64,000 bases of DNA, from the NCBI RefSeq assembly GCF_964340395.1, contig NC_135553.1:7865001-7929000 (forward strand). Reading direction: 5' to 3'. Positions 14,731 to 28,780 of this stretch are shown here, one piece after another. The notes beneath the pieces were generated by a model that saw nothing but the letters and a program-made list of their open reading frames with translations, did not search any database and was not told the origin of the DNA. This DNA comes from Glandiceps talaboti (Eukaryota; Hemichordata; Enteropneusta; Spengelidae). Made by a program: the position numbers and the translations under genes. Each line of letters opens with the position of its first letter. Within the stretch, counting starts at the first letter, position 1.

Positions 14731-14914
14731 TACAACAAACAAACAAACAAACAAACAAACAAACAACAAACAAACAAACAAACAAACAGAAACAAGTCAA
14801 TGGAAAACATCAAAAGATACGTTTGTTCTTCATGTATGTGATCACTCACAAACACTCATACATACATACATACATACATACATACATACATACATACATA
14901 CATACATACATACA
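14731..14914. repeat. ACAA and CATA arrays
   Basis: AAAC/ACAA units at 14731-14790 and CATA units at 14857-14914, separated by about 65 unique bases. Confidence 0.95.
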
Positions 14915-15677
14915 TAAAAACACAGTGTACCACACCAATGACATGTTAACATCAATTGTTCTATACAACGACTTGTAAAATAGCTTCTTCCTTTGTGTGA
15001 ATTGTTCCTCCGTTATCTACCAATCCACGGAATGTGTTTTCAAATCGTTAAATGCTTTCGACTTTTAAGTCAGGTGAGTAAAGGTGCAGCGTAGCTGGGG
15101 GAATCTTAGTGTGATTTCGTAATTGATATATAATAGTTGGTTGTGTTCTTCATGTATGTTTGCAGGTTTCTTATACACATGTATATACAGTTATACGTCT
15201 TTAGTTGTCTATGGCCATGTTGATTGTTCCATGTAAAACAACACAATGAATAGATATGCTCACATTATCTTTTATTTTTGTGTGGTACAAATAGAGAGGA
15301 AACGTCCTGAAGTCATCATCATCGTCATCATCATCATCATCATCACCATAGTATACGTTATATGTTGTAGGTCAAACACTTGTTTATAGTTTTATTGATT
15401 GTTTAAGAGTGAATTAACCCAGTGCATATTTTCCTGTGCGACGGTATTGGTAGTGGTACACAGAATAATCATAGAGAAGAAGCTTTGCCTGTCCAGTCTT
15501 GACTTGAAAGAGTTTATGATGGGCGCATTTACTAAATTATAAGGCAAGCTATTCCTTGGCAGAAAGCCTATTTGAGAAAAAAAATGACGTTGAATTTCCA
15601 CAGAGTGTGTCTTTAGTCACGGTTTCTTTAATTTATGAGGTGTAAGGCGAACTAATCAAAGACAAGCACATATCTTA

Positions 15678-15678
<1 letters not shown>

Positions 15679-15715
<37 letters not shown>

Positions 15716-16062
15716 CCAATTAACAAGTCAAACAACTTCATAGATTGTGACAAACAAACGGGCTTCATGAAAAAAAATATTCTGGTTTGACATTGGTGTA
15801 CTAATTGCAATACAAACTCTCTAGTACGTAACATGTCTTCGTACTTTTACACACATATGTTGAGTTTTACATAGCGAAGAATGTACTAATTCAATATTCA
15901 GGACTCTTGTGACCTTGAGACTTATAATGTCTACGTACAGGTCAGCTGGGAGATATCAAGACAAACACTGATGCTTTACAAGTCTGTCTGATCAGACTTT
16001 TTAAATGTCTCTGGGTTTGTTTAGGGATGACAAGAATGCATCCTTTCATTACTATCTGGAAA
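15679..16062 (-). repeat. Interspersed repeat ending in a CAGA/TCTG array (copy 1, minus orientation)
   Basis: The reverse complement matches 24152-24555 over almost its whole length, for example ACAAACCCAGAGACATTTAA, TTGTCTTGATATCTCCCAGC and TGACCTGTACGTAGACATTA. Both copies run into a TCTG array at the same end. The element has no coding capacity that I can see. Confidence 0.85.
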
Positions 16063-17350
16063 TGAAATGGCCATAGACATAGGTGTTTTATTGTAAGAAG
16101 TGAACTTATTGTGCTTTCTCGGTACAGTTATTTTGTTGGTTGCTAGGCATTGCTAAATCCTTTTCAATACTAGGATTCAATTGTATTACAAGTATGTCTT
16201 GCATTATGGTCTTGGGAGACACGGTGCTGCATTATTTTCCAAAAGGCCCTGAACAGCCTGGTTACCTGTAGCAACTAGAGCTGCGTATACACAACTTTGA
16301 TGACGACCTTGAATATTGGTAATACTTCCTAATGAAATAGAAAATAATGAAATAAGAAATATTCCTTTGGGCGACGATAATTGCCAATTAAGCAACAATT
16401 TATAACTATACTCGCAAAATCAAAGTTTACATTATGTGTTCATATTCAGAGTAAGCAGCGTGTCACATTTTCACTCTCGTATAGTTCGTTGAAAATTGTG
16501 TTGTTTTTTCTCTTCTGGAAGGGTTTCCTTATTTAACTTCTTTCAACGAAAGACCAAACATCATATGTCGCTGGATAATAGATATGTAAACATGTCTGTT
16601 CAAGTTTTCTTCAATGCAAATGTATATGTTACATCTAGTATTTACACAGATCTATTAGTTGAGAAAACAGTGTCCAAGGTTCCATCACCCTGAGCATTGA
16701 ACATATCCGATCAGAGGCCGGTCCTTTATAACAATCACATCATTGTTAATCACAAATTATTCAAAGCGGTTGCAGTTTTAACAATATACCTATTGTGATC
16801 TTAAAGTTGCGTGAATGAAAACAAACTTGCATTTCATGTTTGTTTACCGAATATATGAAGGATTCGTTTCAGTGTTAGCTATGTGTTGTTCACAGTTTTA
16901 CACAGTTACAATGACGCGTACACTTTTTGTGATTCACGTCAAACATTTGACCTTCCGTTAGCGATCTTTCTTCCCGTTTACTCCTTGTGTACTTAACTCA
17001 CCAAATAATATTGCTAGATGCTTGATGAGTAGCGGTAAATTATGAAAAGTACATTTCAGTTTTTAAACAAAACTATTGAAAAGATTTTTTTTATATATAT
17101 ATAAAACACATGTACATATTTTAAATACATTAGGGAAATTCATCTAGAAAAGAAATCCCGACTATCTTTTGGAATAAGGATGTGTTGTTGTTATATACTT
17201 TGAGAAAGAACGTTGAAGGTGACAAGGCAAAACTTTTCTACCAGATCATTTTTTTTATCGTCATGCATCTTAAGCTTGCTAATTTTGATTCGTATATACT
17301 GTATTGGACACACAAACACATTGTATATATATTCTACCTTACACACATTA

Positions 17351-17434
17351 TTATACATACATACATACACACACACACACATACATACATACATACATAC
17401 ATACATACATACATACATACATACATACATACAT

Positions 17435-17481
<47 letters not shown>

Positions 17482-17482
17482 T
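17351..17482. repeat. CATA then CAGA array
   Basis: CATA with a short CACA insert, switching sharply to CAGA near 17438. Confidence 0.96.
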
Positions 17483-19494
17483 TGCATATAGCTCTCTAAT
17501 TCTGTATATTGTGATGTGGGCATTTGTGAAGCGTACACCATTCTCTTTAAGGTGCGCAATACGGTATATCTCTGACCTTTTACTTCCCACCATTTTGTTA
17601 CGACCTAGAACCTATGTTTCTCCTAAATGTACTTGTACATGTTATTTCCGACTCCTGTCATGTTGATATGTGAACAGTAGATTTAAGACTATTTTATCAA
17701 TGTCCAACTCATTTGCGAAATAGAAGTACAAATGGATGTTTGACAGGTTCCAAATGTAGCAAGTGGACGTGTGATTTACTCTAGCTAACGACTAGTATGC
17801 TGTTAAGCATAAATACCGAATGATCTAATTTAGACTAAGCTGAAATAATTCACGTTGTATAACCTTGTTGTACTAACGACAACCGTAGACTCATGATGGT
17901 CGTATTAGGCACATAGAGAATATTTCACTCGCAGACATGGTTTATTTGGTGTCGACATACAGTTTCGAATAAACCGTCGTCCCAGACATTGTGTTGGTTG
18001 TTTGGGATAACACAACAGACTGTGGAGAGTAACCTTGTTTGATTATCACGTTCGTGAAACACTGTTGTAGTTACATTCATATATGCTATTACTTCGGACT
18101 CAATGAATAGGTAGACCATACTCATCACTGAGCGGTGTTGTCAAATAGCAGAATGTTGTTGAATTATAATGATGTTGCGTAGACTGTACTTTCCGATCTT
18201 GGTTGTATATTTATATGTGTTAAATTGTAACTATATTGTTATTTTTGGTTATGTACATGTAAGTTGTTGTACTAGCTAAAGTATAGCCAGCTAGTGATCA
18301 ACTATCTCCCATGATAATCGATTCAATTGATTATGTACACCGTGACGCAGACGCCGATTCTGTTTATACAGTATCCGTTAAACGACTAGTCGACAGGTAA
18401 TTCAGCTAATTTGAAGGAGTGATCTGTTCCACTAAAGGCCCGGTACATTTTAAACAGGCAAACGAAAAAAAAACAGTAAAACTTACAGTTTCTGCCATCT
18501 GACATTTAGGTCGTGTAATAATTTTTCGAACACATGCTCTGAAGGTTCCTGTGTCAAACCATGCGTATTTCACAAATAATTGCCGTGTTACATACAATAT
18601 GCGATGTTTCTATTTAGTATTCAATATAGCAGTTTCGGCTACAGGTGTCTTTGAAAATGTCTTAGCTTATTCAAAGACAGATCGGGGGATAATTGAAAAA
18701 TTATGAGGTGGCAGCAGTCGGCAATTGGAAATCTACAAATAAAATTATAACACAGTGAGCGGTTGACAGGTTGATGTATGTTATTTATGTTACAGCAGTT
18801 GGGTGTTCATTACACCGTCCATTTGGTCGAATTAACCTATTTTTTTTTTATAGCTATTCACTTAAACTTTTCCAAGAGAAGTCATGGTTTCCTTTTAGTT
18901 TGCAATTATACACAAGGGCAGCTGCAATATTTCTATATTCACGTTAAAGGCATCGTAGATCCATTTTGCCTGCACAGGAAATTAAAGTTAAATTGAGAGT
19001 AAAAAGAAATGGTTGGAGAATGACAATGGCGAATTTGGTATTTGAGAATGAGTCTTTTCATTCGACATACAAACTTTTCCTTCGCATGTCTTAAACGTTT
19101 CCATAAATAAACCATGACCTGGTGACGTTCTTTCTGTCAGAAAATTGGTGAACATGATTTCTAATAAAAGTGTCCGCTGTTATTACGACTTGAACAATGT
19201 TGAAGTAGGTGGTTTTTACTTAAATATTTGGTTCTTTTCTTTGTTTAACGTATTCGCTAATAACAAATTTAAAGCTATCTGAACAATATCGACAGCAAAC
19301 GAGTGTGTTTTACGTTTAGTTTACCTGGGCGTTTCACTGTATCGCCGTTGTACATTTCAGGAATGACGTCATCAGACATGCACCGAATTTGGAGCATTTC
19401 CAACAACAAAATTAATCTCTTTTTCATAGGACGCTTCATTTCAAAATACAATAGAAATATGTTGAGTTGAAACAAAACGTTGTCTGGCACACAA

Positions 19495-19812
19495 CAAAAA
19501 CTAGCTAATATTGCTACATTTTGTTAACGCGTCTCAACACAAATCTTAAAACACCTTCTTTTCAATGTCTGAAATGATAAGAATCTTACAAAGATTGTTA
19601 CACTGTCTGTGCGTCAGTTATCCATTATCCCAGCGGATCATATATATATTTTTGTAGGTATGCAAATGGATTAAAAATATAACAATTGTACTTGAAAGAT
19701 AATAAGATGAAGCAATATTGATAAGATTGTTGTCTGGCTAGATAAAGAAATACGATTACAAGTTAGTAAGGTATTTGTTGAGCCAGACAACGTTTTGAGT
19801 TTAAAACGTCTG
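19495..19812. repeat. Foldback-like element, second copy
   Basis: Left-arm units (AATATTGCTACATTTTGTTAACG..CAACACAAATCTTA) and a core stretch GTTACACTGTCTGTGCGTCAG..CCATTATCC..GGATCAT, which is homologous to the core at 36910-36960. Right-arm units follow at 19725-19800 (GTTAGTAAGGTATTTGTTGAGCCAGACAACGTTTTG). Confidence 0.6.
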
Positions 19813-20067
19813 CATAACTTTTATTGCATAGTATACACTCTCAGTGCAACGTATGTGATAACCGATTTGTTATATATTCAAGCAAGTAGCAACATTCCAC
19901 TTACAAGTCTTGTGTTGGCATTTACAGGCCACTGTAGACAAATGTAAAGTTGTAAAATATTGAAATAAAGAAAATGTATACATAGATGACGTATCCATTT
20001 TGATAACTAATACTGTATTATTAATATCCTTTCATTCTATATATGGACATCATATGGACATCCCTGT

Positions 20068-20205
20068 TCCTTAAAGGGACACAAGCTGAGTTTATATGTA
20101 TTTCTTGCTGCATATTCAAATGTACTCGCAGTATTCTATCAATACCAAAGCATACTTAGCCACTACTTAAAATTCGCTGAATTCAAACCTCTGTATTAAG
20201 ATAGC
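20068..20205 (+). repeat. Interspersed repeat family (copy 3, cut by a TCAC array)
   Basis: CTTAAAGGGACACAAGCTGA, GTTTATATGTATTTCTTGCT, ACTCGCAGTATTC and TTCAAACCTCTGTATTAAGA match the other two copies. Similarity stops at the start of the CAGC/TCAC array at about 20205. Confidence 0.6.
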
Positions 20206-20390
20206 CAGCCAGCCAGTCACTCACTCAGTCCATCACTCACTCACTCACTCACTCACTCACTCACTCACTCACTCACTCACTCACTCACTCACTCACTCAC
20301 TCACTCACTCACTCACTCACTCACTCACTCACTCACTCACTCACTCACTCACTCAATCAATCAATCAATCAACCAATCAATCAATCAACA
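20205..20390. repeat. TCAC array with AATC end
   Basis: Short CAGC block, then about 35 TCAC units, then AATC units. It starts exactly where interspersed repeat copy 3 stops. Confidence 0.95.
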
Positions 20391-21628
20391 TTCCTATGAT
20401 GGCTATTGTATAGGATATATATCGTTGCCATAACAACAAAATGTAATGCAATTCTAACAAATACTAACCTATTCAAACTACTTACGTCTTTATAATATAC
20501 ATATGAATTAAATTCCAGTCAATGGCTACTGTAATAAAGTTACCAGCGAACATGTGCTACCTGTTGTCATGAAGTTGTCATGGTAACTTGTGGTTCGCTT
20601 CTTTCAAATATCACCCTTAGTCAATTGTAATGACCTAACATTGCCATTTAATGCCAGGTTTACAAATAACAACATTACGAAATAATTTGGACAGTTGCTC
20701 TGGTAATTAAGAAATGTCGTTTCGAAGTCACTGACAAAATATAAATGTAGCGACACCATATTCCTATATTGATCCATCGGCACCATATTAAATTATGATT
20801 TATGATTGTCATAGTAACGAGTGACTGTTCAATATTTATAAAATGGTGTCTAAAATGTAAAGTTATTGAAACTCTAAATCATTTGATATTGTCACACTTG
20901 AGTCAATATTATACACTTCAGGTCAGACGACCTCATTCTTCTTCCTCAGCATAGTGTTTTATGTTTATGTTGTAAAACTCTGTCATTACAACACGACACT
21001 TCCTTATATTTGTGTATATAGATTTTCAATATAAAAATTCTACAATCAAGTGATTTTTGTTCATTTTTTAATATCAGATAAAATCGCCTGTATGGAACGT
21101 GACATCAATAACAAGGTGATAATGTATGACAACATGGGTGACTTACAATATTTAGTAAATTTAAACGTAGTTCGTCCTGTCACTTTTATCACTGAAGTGA
21201 ATTGAATATTTCCTTGGGTAAGAATAGTTAAACTTCAGAGAATTCCAAAGACTTCCAATGATGTCATGAATTGACGTACCCCCCATCATAGCGTGAATAT
21301 TGCGAGCACGCGTTGTGCAATATCATTATCGAATGGAACATCTAAAAGTAGTAACCATAGAAACAAAATTGTAATTGTTGAAATAAGTGAGGGTAATCAT
21401 GTGTGTTATGAAATCTTTCAAATTATCAACCATTACTAAGTTAGACTGATTGGCTGGATAAAATATGTAAATAAATATGTGCATATTATATGGCATAACT
21501 GCCTACAAACCACAAAACAATTCGCAATTTGAAGTGTAGTTGCCATGGAAGCTAAGCACATGTACGTACACGTCTTCATTTACTTCTACATCTCATCAAA
21601 CTACGACAACAGTATTTTGACCAACAAG

Positions 21629-21863
21629 TATACATACATACATACATACATACATACATACATACATACATACATGCATACATGCATAAATACATGCATG
21701 CATACATACATGCACACACACACATACATACATACATACATACATACATACATACATACATACATACATACATACATACATACATACATGCATGCATAAA
21801 TACATGCATACATACATACATACACACATACATACATACATACATACATACATACATACATAC

Positions 21864-21894
<31 letters not shown>

Positions 21895-22040
21895 CATGCA
21901 TGCATAAATACATGCATACATATATACACACATACATACATACATACATACATACATACATACATACATACATACATAACATACATACATACATACATAC
22001 ATACATACATACATACATACATACATACATACACACATGC

Positions 22041-22083
<43 letters not shown>

Positions 22084-22090
22084 TATAGAC
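21629..22090. repeat. Long compound CATA array with CAGA end
   Basis: About 400 bases of CATA with repeated CATGCATGCATAAATACATG islands (three similar islands, near 21674, 21789 and 21896), showing a higher-order period of about 110 bases, then CAGA. Confidence 0.96.
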
Positions 22091-23294
22091 AATGGCAGAC
22101 AATCACACACAACACCGAATCAAACTGCGGTAGATATATCATTTTTATTAAATTCGTTATATCTCAAAATCCCATCAACTCGTTACGTTCAAATATGTAT
22201 CAACCAAGCAATCTACTGCCTACGTGTTATTTGAACGAAACGTTTGTGCTGGGTAAAAAATACTGGTCTACAATAGTAGTGTTAGTTTCAGACTTGTTGG
22301 TTATATTATGTCATAATTTACATTGGTTTGGTGGCAGAGTTTGATTTTTAGGGTGGATTTAGATTCATAACATGATAGGTGTAGGTATATTTGTTTGATG
22401 TTAAAATATTTGTAAATTCAATCCCTGACAGGCTACAAGGATTTCCGTCTTATCCTTAGAATCTCTATTCCGACCATTTTATAAAAGCAATATAAACTTG
22501 TATGCGTACAGCTTCTGCCTTGAATTCAAAATTGTTGGGGTCTTCAGACACAAGGGCGCCCTCAAACGATTGAAATATATAAGTGAAAGGGAAGAAACGA
22601 GAGGGAAAACTTTTGAAGAAAATAGCAATTGTCACAGTCCTTGTGAAATTAATATTGGCTCATGCGATAGCATCAGATGTATTTGAGAAATAACAATTGA
22701 AAGAGCAGTAATTTGCGTTCGACGTTCATACTAGAAAATGAACATTCTCGCAAACCAGAGGGTGTTATATTTTCTGTGACACTGACAAGCTCTGACCGAC
22801 CACTAACTTGTAAGGCTATGAAAGCACTATCCCGCGTCTTGGACGGTGCCGTAAAAGAGTCTGTGGTTTACGACGATGGAAGACGAACGACAATAATCGT
22901 TTGTTCGATAATCTATCCAATATAAAAATCACTGGAATTAATCAGATGCCTTTCGTTCATTGGGTATCCCCACAGGGTGTCACCAATCATGATGTTTGTG
23001 TTTACACGTGTACATATCCATATGACAAACGTGCGGATCTTTTGATAACTTTTTGTACATGTAAGTTGAATTGAAAAACAAAATATTTTCATTACTTATT
23101 AAAGAACCACACTTTTTTGTACTTGATATTTTGTTGAGTTTAGTGGCTCTGCGACGATGCTTGCACACATGCAAACACCTTTCTTTCTAATAAACCTTTC
23201 TGAAAATAATTTTATATATTTAATGTATCTTAAATATGGATACATCTTGGAAAAATCATACCAATTATAATTTACTCGTATAAACGGTTTTGTA

Positions 23295-23397
23295 TGACGT
23301 CATACCCATTATGACGTCATCGTCACGTGGTCACTCGTATAGCCATGTATGAGTTATTGTTTGTGTGTCACATGAGAGACACTCTTTGTATATATAC
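23295..23397 (+). promoter_or_regulatory. Two CRE palindromes, an E-box and a TATA-like motif in intron 1A
   Basis: Perfect TGACGTCA occurs at 23295-23302 and 23312-23319, CACGTG at 23324-23329, and GTATATATAC at 23388-23397, followed by AATAAAATG near 23440. CREB/ATF and USF-type factors bind such motifs. The spacing fits a compact promoter or a solo LTR. No clear first exon follows, so function is unproven. Confidence 0.3.
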
Positions 23398-23664
23398 GAA
23401 GTATTATGAAAGAAGATACCCCACGTTGTCTTTTATCAATAAAATGACAATTCAATCTATTCAGTGTTTGGGGTTGGTATATAGATAAGAAAGTAATTCA
23501 GTGTTTCCATGGCATTGTGACTCAAGGACTGACGAATGCAACATACACTGAATAAATTAGTTGTGGCAATTTTACATGTACAGGTTTTGTCTGACTCGAG
23601 CTCCTTCCATATCTCGGTCTGATTTCTCATTACGCCATCATCTCTCTGTCTATTAGGTCGGGCT

Positions 23665-23667
23665 GTA

Positions 23668-23732
<65 letters not shown>

Positions 23733-23766
23733 GGCTGTCTGTCTGTCTGTCTGTCTGTCTGTATGT
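23665..23766. repeat. TCTG array
   Basis: About 24 GTCT units with one GGCT variant. Confidence 0.96.
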
Positions 23767-24151
23767 AAAATGTCTGATTTGAAATGTTTATTTTATGAAT
23801 ACTGTAGTTGCAAAGCCTGAAATTCTTTCATGTCACCATTTCTCTTAAAAAATACACAATTTCACTATTAAACCAGTATCACAAAAAATAACTCTGAAAC
23901 GTACGAGATAACATCAACATAGTGTCAAAGAGGGCGCTGTTTAAATATATTGTACAATCGTCTTCGCCACTTTTTACTGTAAATAAACACTCAACCGTTC
24001 ATCAGCGAGGTTTAGATTTTTTTCGTTGCTAGGATAGGTGGTGACAGAGAAAGCATTCAAAATCTAAACTGATTCTCCGTGTCCTCGAGAACCAGACATT
24101 CGTGCAATTCTTACAATAGAACATCTACATGCGCGTCTATGACTCTTCCAT

Positions 24152-24788
<637 letters not shown>

Positions 24789-25086
24789 TGCATTGGTGGG
24801 GGTGGATAGTTGGATGGATGGATTTAAACTAGACACTGACATTTATACGGGTGCAGAGAGATAGTTAAAACAGATCTATGGAGAAACTAGTGGTTGATAT
24901 GATATACGTAATATTTAGTCAGGCAGCTGTATAGCCAGGCATAAGATAGGGTGGTTAGTAAGAAAGTATACAGAAAGGTAGATAGCCAATTTCTAGTAGA
25001 TATATCGTATTTCAACCCAACACCTGAACATGGGTGTAAGAAGATGATAGACGTGTATTTATTAATTTATTAGTTATTCACATTTG

Positions 25087-25109
25087 TATGTATGTATGTA
25101 TGTATGTAT

Positions 25110-25172
<63 letters not shown>

Positions 25173-25458
25173 TTCATTTATTTATTGATTTATGTATTTA
25201 GTTTATTTATTTATTTGTGTATTATTTATCTATTATTTATTCCTGGATCAATCCATATATCCATCCATCCATCCATTGATTCGTTCTTTCCTTCGTTCTT
25301 ACATTGTTTTTTCATTCATTCATTCATTCATTCATTCATTCATTCATTCATTCATTCATTCATTCATTCGTCCATCCATCCATCCATCCATCCATTCATT
25401 CATTCATTCATTCATTCATTTATTTATTCATTCATTCATTCATTCATTCATTCATTCA
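25087..25458. repeat. TATG, TATT, CATC and ATTC compound array
   Basis: TATT/TTTA units to about 25210, mixed sequence, CATC at about 25258-25277, ATTC from about 25312 with CATC islands to 25458. Confidence 0.95.
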
Positions 25459-26713
25459 AAAGAGACAATTCTTGCCACCCAACAAAAAGAAGAGATGATG
25501 TTCAGGCAAAGATAGTAGCCAGGGTAACACATCCCTTACATTATTTACATGTAATTTAATGAAATAGGTGGCCTCGAAAAAGAATTTCAATTAAAATGAG
25601 TAAGTTTATTGTGTACCGTTTACAATATATCATACATTATCTTATCACCATGACAATGAGAGGTCATAAATCATTTTCTACGGCAAAATGTAGCCTATTC
25701 CGATAACAGATTAAACCACAATCGATTAATTAAATGTTTTTCAAAATGTATCATGTATCAGGTGTCTATGGAAATATGTTATCTTGTCAGAATCAATGCA
25801 TACCTGTATGTCTGTATATGACGAACTTTAAAATATTATACATTGTATTATGTAAATAGTACAACTCCTTTATATCATTTTTTATGACTGTTGTAAAATA
25901 TGAGACTAGGCGTTAAGTGTTGATGTAATTATCCGGATTACTTGTAAAGCTATAGATACTATCGCTTAATATTTTCAATGACTTCGTTCAACCAAGGAAT
26001 GTACTAGCCTGAGTAGGGGGCCCTGTCACCACGAGTCGAAGATGAGTGTCACAAGACATTTACGTCACGAGTATCTCCTGGATGACTGAACAACTACATC
26101 AAAGATAACAGTATACCTCTTCAAGTAATTCAGTGTTTCCATGGCATTGTGAATTGAACAATTCTAACAATTTCGAATGTTTTGTCTCATATCTTAAGCA
26201 CCCACGGACAATAACGTAGACACATGTTATACATTGATGTACAACGACCAGAAAAATAAATCCTTTATTTTCTATTCAAATGTGTACAACCCGGCTTGCG
26301 AATTATATTAATATAGCTATTATGTAAAATGTAATGGCAGAAGCATTAAACGTACAATTATTATTATTATCTACGTGAAAGTGGCCTTTAAAATATAACG
26401 CGGGACATTGGTAAATTTCTCATTTGAGTAAACGATATGTATTAATGAGGCTGATTGTTAAAGAGTTTAGCAAGATCCAGAGAGAATACGACGCTGTTCA
26501 TTTTAAGTATTTGTCTCCGAATAAAACAAGGTAATAGCATTCAGCTATGGAAACCCGGATTCCAGTATAATAAACGGGAACAACTTTAAGGCTTGTTTTA
26601 TATCTCAGTTGCACTTTTGAATGGTATGGGGACTCAGAAAAGTCATTTTCACAAATCCTACATCGTGCAGCCTCTCACAAACAGCGTAAATATACACATA
26701 GCCAAATATGGCT

Positions 26714-27074
26714 TAGGCCTAAAAAAAATAAATTGTTTGGTTCCGGTTACCCGACCCCACCTAGTTTTTCACGCCGACCCTATACTTTTTTTTTTCATGT
26801 ATTCGAGAAAAATATAATAAAACCACGAAAATCGTGAAGTCTCGGAAGAAATAGTGGATGCAACTTAAAAAGGCAATATAAAACTGTTCTTCCAATCTGT
26901 AATGGCTGTACATCTGATGAGAAGAAACCAATAACACACAGACCATATGGAAAACAACGGAAAACATAACTAACTGTAGACACTCACTCATGAAAAAAAA
27001 ATTAAAAGGTATAAAAATAAAAAATCTACCTATCCCACCTATTCTAAAATCGAATGAAATCGGAACCACACAAT
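26714..27074 (+). repeat. Interspersed repeat of about 360 bp (copy 1)
   Basis: Near-identical in order to 31010-31342: TAGGCCTAAAAAAAATAAAT, GGTTCCGGTTACCCGACC, ATTCGAGAAAAATA, AAGAAATAGTGGATGC, TTCTTCCAATCTGTAATGG, AGACCATATGGAAAACAACG and ATCGGAACCACAC. It may be a SINE or a miniature element; the type is not determinable by eye. Its shadow frame on the minus strand is not a gene. Confidence 0.8.
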
Positions 27075-28234
27075 ATTTCTTTTTTACGCCTAAAGAGGAA
27101 TATGCAGTTTCTTGTTGCTTTCTACGTGGTTGTATCAAACTGAGCTGATGAATGGTAAATTGAAAAGGGCTGTAAATGCAATTGTACTTGTGAAAGTCTC
27201 CGGGTCCTTTATGGCAACACTATTCAGTGAGAGTCGCTACGGGAACGTTTCTTTCTTTCCAGTAATTTGGTGTTCTTTTGTAATATTTTGAACACAGAAA
27301 AGCCGGTCTCAAAAGAATATCGATGTAAAATTGAATCGGAAAGAATTATGTTATATTCTTGTGTGTTTTTTTTTTAAATAATGATGTTCACTCAATCTTT
27401 GTGTACCAAATAACACTGTTAGACGCCAAAGAATGTTTCAAGGCATCGATAGAAAAATGTCGACGGTTCTTGAAAGGTTGAATTACACAAGTCATAGAGA
27501 TACTTGAGTTGCTCCTAAACTGTACGCCTGAATAGGTTAGCTTGCCCATACAATGATTATACTTTGGTATAGATAACATTGATTACAGATGTATTTTTGA
27601 AGATATCTGTTTGTGTACTTTCGAAGTACAAATGATGAACATGTAGGCCGCCTGATACAAATGAAAATACGAGATGACACCCAATTTCAGAGACGTGAAG
27701 ATTTATATACATTGTCCAATTAACGTTAATAGTTCGGCATTTATCTGTTATGGATTCCCTATATGCTACGTGCTTGAAGCCTCGGCCCTTTGTAAGCTCC
27801 TCATACTCTAAAAGACAGCATGGAACATTTTCCATCCTCACTTCACTTCGCTATTGTGTTCTCTTTAAAAGCATTGATGTTGCCTCAAGTATTGGTTCAC
27901 CACTCGCGTCTTCTTTAAATACAACACAATCTATGCGAACCATCACTCAAACTATTATGTCTAGGTTCAACATGTTTCAATAAGGTTCTGTTATGTCCGT
28001 CTGACATAGAATCCGCCACTGAAAGAGACGCAATTGAAACATTATAGACCTTCAGTGAGCACACTATCAAACAAGTCCCACTGTCGAGCAAGTCGCCCTT
28101 GCGACGGCCTTTTGCATTATTGTCAGTTGTTGTCGACGACTCGGTGATACGTCGGTATTCTTCTGTTGGTAACAAGGCGTAGCGACATCATCATTCAAAC
28201 AGGTATTCCAATTGCTATGAAACATCAATATGGT

Positions 28235-28242
28235 CCAATCAG
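28235..28242 (+). promoter_or_regulatory. CCAAT-type box upstream of exon 1B
   Basis: CCAATCAG lies about 119 bases before the first ATG of exon 1B, a usual distance for an NF-Y site in an animal promoter. No TATA box is obvious between it and the ATG. It supports, but does not prove, an independent promoter for exon 1B. Confidence 0.3.
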
Positions 28243-28360
28243 ATGATTCGTTAGATCAGAGCATGGCAGGAGATTGACTACACACGTATGGTTCATTAGA
28301 CCAGTTGTGCCACATCGCTCTTTTCAACACTGGTTGCTTTAATCTCATATAACCTTTAAA

Positions 28361-28780
28361 ATGCTGGCATGGCGGTATACGTATCACGGAATGGCCTCTT
28401 CATTTACCCTTCACATAACGGTACTGTGTTCTACGTATATAATTTTGACTAGCGGTCAAACAACACCCGTGCCGAAGAAAGAACTAAAAATTGGTTTTCT
28501 GGCGGCGCAATACAAAGCTGTCGGTGTAGGAGCAGTTTCTGGAGGATTGTTGTACGCTACCTATTCAATTAACAATGACAGTACTTTACTACCAGATTAC
28601 AACCTCAATGTTTATTTTGAAGATACTGCCAGAGGTTTCTTCCATTTTGACGAACTTTCGTCAATAATAGGAACAACGAATATATGGGAAAAAAGAGTGA
28701 ACGTGATTTTCGGTCCCGATGAATACTGTACAGTGGAAGCACGTATGGCGGCTGCCTGGAATGTGGCGATGATATCGTAC
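28361..28780 (+). CDS. Receptor guanylate cyclase alternative first exon 1B
   Basis: 140 codons, clearly homologous to exon 1A. Shared landmarks are GFL, GGLLYA, NDSTLLPDY, FGPDEYC and AAAWN..MISY. The ATG at 28361 opens the frame; a second in-frame ATG at 28391 has G at -3 and +4 and gives a cleaner signal peptide (MASSFTLHITVLCSTYIILT). The donor TAC|GTAAGT is phase 0, exactly like exon 1A, so it can join the same exon 2 at 47767. No second copy of exons 2-17 is visible between 1A and 1B or between 1B and 47767. I infer an alternative promoter and first exon. A decayed duplicate gene is the other option, but the open frame and good donor argue against decay. It lacks a counterpart of the EEPCN cysteine of 1A. 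Confidence 0.85.

Noticed and set aside
26761-27138. 125-codon minus-strand frame
   Set aside because: It lies within an interspersed repeat whose second copy at 31010 breaks the same frame; not conserved as coding.
27557-28175. Minus-strand frames just upstream of exon 1B
   Set aside because: Two short frames in different registers without a domain; the region is better explained as the 1B promoter region.
28361-28780. Exon 1B as the start of a separate second cyclase gene
   Set aside because: No further cyclase exons other than the single set at 47767-59720 exist after it, and its donor phase fits that set. Kept as an alternative first exon, though RNA data are needed.
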